Below are positions 60,427-64,000 of a DNA stretch of 64,000 nt, piece after piece (within the stretch, counting starts at the first letter, position 1; every line of letters begins with the position of its first letter). Under the pieces are notes generated by a model. That model was not told the DNA's origin. It saw only the letters and a list, made by a program, of their open reading frames with translations, and made no database searches. The position numbers and the translations under genes are program-made. Source of the stretch: an uncultured Clostridia bacterium (GTDB taxonomy: Bacteria; Bacillota; Clostridia; TANB77; CAG-508); assembly GCA_944388035.1 (NCBI GenBank), contig CALXHF010000008.1, positions 1-64,000 of the forward strand, written 5' to 3'.

Positions 60427-63400
60427 ATGGAAAGAAAAATGTTTAATTTAACAAACCCTCAAAAAAATATATGGAATATGGAATTTTATTATTCTGATAC
60501 TAATATTTGTAACATTTGTGGTTCTGGACTTATTAAAGAAAATATAAATATTGAACTATTAAAAAAAGCTATCAATATTTTGGTTGAAAGAAATGATAGT
60601 TTTAGAATTCAACTGACTTTAGATAACAGTATTCCTATGCAATATTTTGTTTCTTACAAACCTTTTGAAATAGAAGTTATTAAAGTTAAAGATGAACAAG
60701 GTTTAAGAGATTTGGAAAATACAATGGTAAAAGAAAATTTTACTTTGCTAAATTCACCACTTTTCACCTTCAAACTAGCAGTATTCCCAAATGGATATTC
60801 TGCTGTTGTTTTAAATATACACCACATTATATCAGACTCTTGGTCTTTAGGTATTACAATAAAAGAAATTGTAAAAATATACCACTCTTTACTAAACAAT
60901 ACTGAATATGACACTCCAATTGTTTCATATTCTGAGTTTATTGATTCTGAAAATAATTACATTAACAGTAATAAATATATAAAAGATAAAGAATTTTGGA
61001 AAAATTACTTATCTAATTTTTCTAATGTTGTTTCTATTCCCTCATTGCGTAAGAAAACGAACAACATAGATGACTCTCGAAAAGCTTCTAGAGAAACATA
61101 TTTTATAGATAGCACTTTAATGTCAAAAATCAATTCTTATTGTAAAAATCATAAATTATCAGTATATTCTTTCTTTATGTCTGTAATATCTGTTTTTATT
61201 AGTAACTCAGCAAATACAGACGATTTAGTTGTTGGTTCACCAATACTAAACAGGACTAATTTTAAAGAAAAGATTTCTACCGGTATGTTCATTTCAACAA
61301 TACCTTTTCGTCCAAAAATAATACCAGATATATCATTTACAGATTTTGCAACAAAAAACACTGTAGATATAATGACTACATTTAGACATCAAAAATACTC
61401 TTATGGAAATATTATAGAAGATGTAAGAAAAAAAGATGATTCCATACCAAGTTTATATAATATTTCTGTATCTTATCAAATTACTAGGGCATCAGAAGAC
61501 GTTAGTAATTGTGAGACTTTTTGGGCTTTTACTGGAACAGCTGTTGATGAACTTACAATTAGTATATATGACTTAAATGATACAGGAACTTTAAAAATTG
61601 ATTATGATTATTTATTGAGAAAATATTCTAAAGAAGAAATAAATTCTTGGCATTTACGTATCCTAAAAATAATATCTCAAATACTTTCTAATAACAATAT
61701 TTTATTAAAAGATATTGAGTGTATTACAGATGAAGAAAAAAATGAAATTTTATATAAATTTAACAATAGAAGATTAGAATGTCCACTAAATTCTAATATA
61801 ATTAACCTATTCCAAGAAATAGTTGATAAATACCCTGAGCAAATCGCTTTAGTTTACAAAAATAAATCTTATACATACAAAAAATTAAATGAATATGTGA
61901 ATAAATTTGCAAACTTCTTAAAATCTAGAGGTGCTGAGAAAAACGATATTATAGGTGTTTTTATGAATAAAACAGATTGGTTTATAATATCTATTTTAGC
62001 AATCCAAAAAGTAGGAGGAGCATATTTGCCAATGCACTCCGAAAACCCTATAGAGAGAATAACATATATTCTAGAAGATAGTAAATCTAAGATTTTAATA
62101 TCAGATAATAACAATATCGAAATTCCTAATATAGATATAATTGACCCTAAAAAAGTGGATTTAACTAGTTTTGACGAACACAATTTAAATACTGATATAA
62201 AACCAGAATCTTTGTGTTATGTAATATATACTTCTGGTTCTACTGGAAAACCCAAAGGTGTTCCTATAGCACATACAAATTTAATTAACTTTTTGTATGA
62301 TTTAAATGATTGTTATGATACACCATTTACAACAAAAGATGTATGTCTTTCAATGGCAAGTATTGCTTTTGATGCTAGCGTTTTAGAATTTTTTATGCCA
62401 TTGTGTTTTGGAAGTACTTTAGTTTTATATCCTGAAAACACATTAACAGACATACCAAATTTAGTAGACTCAATAGAAGAAAATAGTGTTACATTTATTT
62501 TCTTACCACCTAATGTTTTAGATGATTTTTATGAATTTGTTGAAGTAAATAATAGAAAATTAAAACTTAATAAAATGTTTGTCGGCATTGAAACTATTAA
62601 AAATTCAACTTTAAATAAATATTATAATATAAATAAAAATATGGAAATAGTAAATGGATATGGGCCTTCAGAAGTTACAATTTGCGCTACATTTTTTGAT
62701 TATCATTATAATGAAGAAAATTCTGTTGTACCTATCGGATATCCTTTGAAAAATAATGACATATATATTTTAAACTTCTTAAATAATTTACAACCAATAG
62801 GACTCCCTGGAGAACTATGTATGTCAGGGAAAAGTGTATCTAAGGGATATTTAAACAATAGTGAAAAAACAAAACAAGCCTTTGTTAATATTCCAAAATA
62901 TACTAAAGATTTAATTTATAGAACAGGTGATATTGCTTATTGGGATAAATGTGGATATATTTATTTTATAGGTAGAAATGACTCTCAAATAAAACATCGT
63001 GGACATAGAATAGAATTAAGTGAAATTAATAATTGCATAAAAGATATAGAAAATGTAACAAATTCAGTTACAATATTTAACGAAGTTCATAATGTCCCTG
63101 CTATTTGTAGCTATGTTACAGCATCTAGTCCAATTGTTACACCTGATTATATAAAAAATAAATTATCAGAAGTTTTGCCACATTATATGGTACCAAATTA
63201 TGTCATGCTACTTGATAAGTTACCTATTACAACAAATGGTAAAATAGATAGAAAAAACTTACCATATATAGATATAGAACCAGTAAAATACGTTAAACCA
63301 TCCACTTTAACAGAAATTAAGTTACACAATATTTTATGTGATTTGTTAAATTTAGATAAAATATCTATTTATGATGATTTCCTTGAACTAGGCTTAGACT

Positions 63401-64000
63401 CTTTACTAGCTATTAGGTTATCATTAAACATTTATTATGATTTTAAAATTAATATAAATGTTGCTGATTTATATAAAAATAATACTATAAAGAAATTATC
63501 TAATTTAATAGATAAACAATCAACAACAAATGTAGATGTTTATAAAATTTCTAAAACTATCAAAGAAAGTAGTTATCCACTGTCTTCAGCTCAAAAAAGG
63601 ATGTATTATGCTTCAAAAATGGTTGGATCATCTTCACTTTTATATAATGTAAGTGGTGGAATATTACTAGACGGATTATTAGATATCAAAAGAGTGGAAA
63701 AAATCTTTAATAAAATAATTGAAAAAAATAGTGTATTTAGAACATATTTTTCATCAATAAATAGTGAAATAAAACAGTTTGTTTTGGACAAATGTACAAT
63801 AAATATAAAAACTTTTGATGACGGAATAATGCTTGAGAAAGATATACAAAATATTGTAGATAATTTTCCTAAGGCGTTTGATTTAGATTTTGCACCATTA
63901 TTGAGAGTTGAACTTCATTATATAAACAATTCTTCTTTGATATTGATAGATTCACATCATATAATTTTTGACGGTGTTTCTTTGAATATTTTAATAAAAG
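60427..64000 (+). CDS. Non-ribosomal peptide synthetase (5' part, runs off the window)
   Basis: An open frame of 1191 codons without stop. Domains in order: a condensation domain (about 5-430; HHIISDSWSLG in place of HHxxxDGxS), an adenylation domain (about 440-945; YTSGSTGKPKGVPIAH, NGYGPSEVTICAT, YRTGDIAYW, HRGHRIELSEI, TTNGKIDRKNLP), a carrier domain (LELGLDSLLAIRLS, Ser for phosphopantetheine), and a second condensation domain (SYPLSSAQKRMYYASKM, HHIIFDGVS). A leading C domain suggests that it either acylates its first residue or receives a chain from another protein. The substrate of the A domain is undetermined (FDASVLEF around the first code positions, hydrophobic). CAAGGAGTG precedes ATG 60427. 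Confidence 0.9.
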   Translation, partial: MERKMFNLTNPQKNIWNMEFYYSDTNICNICGSGLIKENINIELLKKAINILVERNDSFRIQLTLDNSIPMQYFVSYKPFEIEVIKVKDEQGLRDLENTMVKENFTLLNSPLFTFKLAVFPNGYSAVVLNIHHIISDSWSLGITIKEIVKIYHSLLNNTEYDTPIVSYSEFIDSENNYINSNKYIKDKEFWKNYLSNFSNVVSIPSLRKKTNNIDDSRKASRETYFIDSTLMSKINSYCKNHKLSVYSFFMSVISVFISNSANTDDLVVGSPILNRTNFKEKISTGMFISTIPFRPKIIPDISFTDFATKNTVDIMTTFRHQKYSYGNIIEDVRKKDDSIPSLYNISVSYQITRASEDVSNCETFWAFTGTAVDELTISIYDLNDTGTLKIDYDYLLRKYSKEEINSWHLRILKIISQILSNNNILLKDIECITDEEKNEILYKFNNRRLECPLNSNIINLFQEIVDKYPEQIALVYKNKSYTYKKLNEYVNKFANFLKSRGAEKNDIIGVFMNKTDWFIISILAIQKVGGAYLPMHSENPIERITYILEDSKSKILISDNNNIEIPNIDIIDPKKVDLTSFDEHNLNTDIKPESLCYVIYTSGSTGKPKGVPIAHTNLINFLYDLNDCYDTPFTTKDVCLSMASIAFDASVLEFFMPLCFGSTLVLYPENTLTDIPNLVDSIEENSVTFIFLPPNVLDDFYEFVEVNNRKLKLNKMFVGIETIKNSTLNKYYNINKNMEIVNGYGPSEVTICATFFDYHYNEENSVVPIGYPLKNNDIYILNFLNNLQPIGLPGELCMSGKSVSKGYLNNSEKTKQAFVNIPKYTKDLIYRTGDIAYWDKCGYIYFIGRNDSQIKHRGHRIELSEINNCIKDIENVTNSVTIFNEVHNVPAICSYVTASSPIVTPDYIKNKLSEVLPHYMVPNYVMLLDKLPITTNGKIDRKNLPYIDIEPVKYVKPSTLTEIKLHNILCDLLNLDKISIYDDFLELGLDSLLAIRLSLNIYYDFKININVADLYKNNTIKKLSNLIDKQSTTNVDVYKISKTIKESSYPLSSAQKRMYYASKMVGSSSLLYNVSGGILLDGLLDIKRVEKIFNKIIEKNSVFRTYFSSINSEIKQFVLDKCTINIKTFDDGIMLEKDIQNIVDNFPKAFDLDFAPLLRVELHYINNSSLILIDSHHIIFDGVSLNILIK

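Overview
The window is AT-rich throughout and reads as the chromosome of a low-GC anaerobic Firmicute, most likely an uncultivated gut-type Clostridia. The evidence is the mreB-mreC-mreD-mrdA shape operon next to radC and a DUF4321 gene, a T-box in front of aspS, a CIRCE-type operator at hsp20, consensus SigA-type promoters and strong GGAGG ribosome-binding sites. The genus cannot be fixed from the sequence alone. 

Layout. 1-6.1 kb: palindromic repeats, then a minus-strand cell-elongation operon (mrdA, mreD, mreC, mreB, radC, DUF4321). 6.2-15.4 kb: a ricin-lectin L,D-transpeptidase, a MecA-like adaptor, an SDR, thymidylate kinase, an Rpn-type nuclease with a partial tandem copy of its 3' end, dGTPase, a degenerate UPF0102 protein, a 142-bp element with 27-bp perfect inverted ends, and a DUF6512 membrane protein. 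15.4-18.5 kb: a possible peptide-signalling locus (GHKL kinase, 15-codon peptide gene, Spo0A-like regulator, divergent XRE regulator). 18.5-33 kb: metabolism and wall genes (ArsC-like, UcpA-like SDR, glucosaminidase, Hsp20, MurE-like ligase, DapF, GT51 transglycosylase), a five-gene DUF4173/DUF2975/XRE/pentapeptide/GNAT operon, M18 peptidase and a Rieske-FAD oxidoreductase. 33.4-33.8 kb: a type I toxin-antitoxin pair (40-aa membrane toxin and a convergent RNA). 34-37.2 kb: a phosphotransferase, an unknown protein and a MYG1-family protein. 

37.54-51.43 kb is a 13.9-kb integrative mobilizable element inserted in the 3' end of a tRNA-Pro gene. It has an integrase, an excisionase, a DUF6076 gene, an AbiE-type toxin-antitoxin pair, a cargo of aminoglycoside-modifying-type phosphotransferase and GNAT acetyltransferase genes (part of it behind a ykkC-like leader RNA), a MobV relaxase with an oriT-like site, TnpV and a RepA_N initiator. 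TTGCGGAA/G motifs cluster at both ends. 51.4-64 kb: tRNA-Pro, tRNA-Arg, T-box/aspS, HtrA-like protease, a long-chain acyl-CoA synthetase, two modular pilin-like surface proteins that share an almost identical N-terminal cassette, XRE regulators, and the first 3.5 kb of a non-ribosomal peptide synthetase that runs off the end. 

The most unusual observation is that two otherwise intact core genes, mreB and the acyl-CoA synthetase, are each interrupted by one extra C in the same context, ATG CTN C GGA. In both cases this creates a CGG codon, which I found almost nowhere else in frame in the genes I scanned by eye. The arrangement (CUN, then a rare arginine codon, then A) resembles known +1 frameshift sites, so programmed +1 frameshifting at CUN-CGG-A is a real possibility. 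Duplicate assembly errors remain the alternative.
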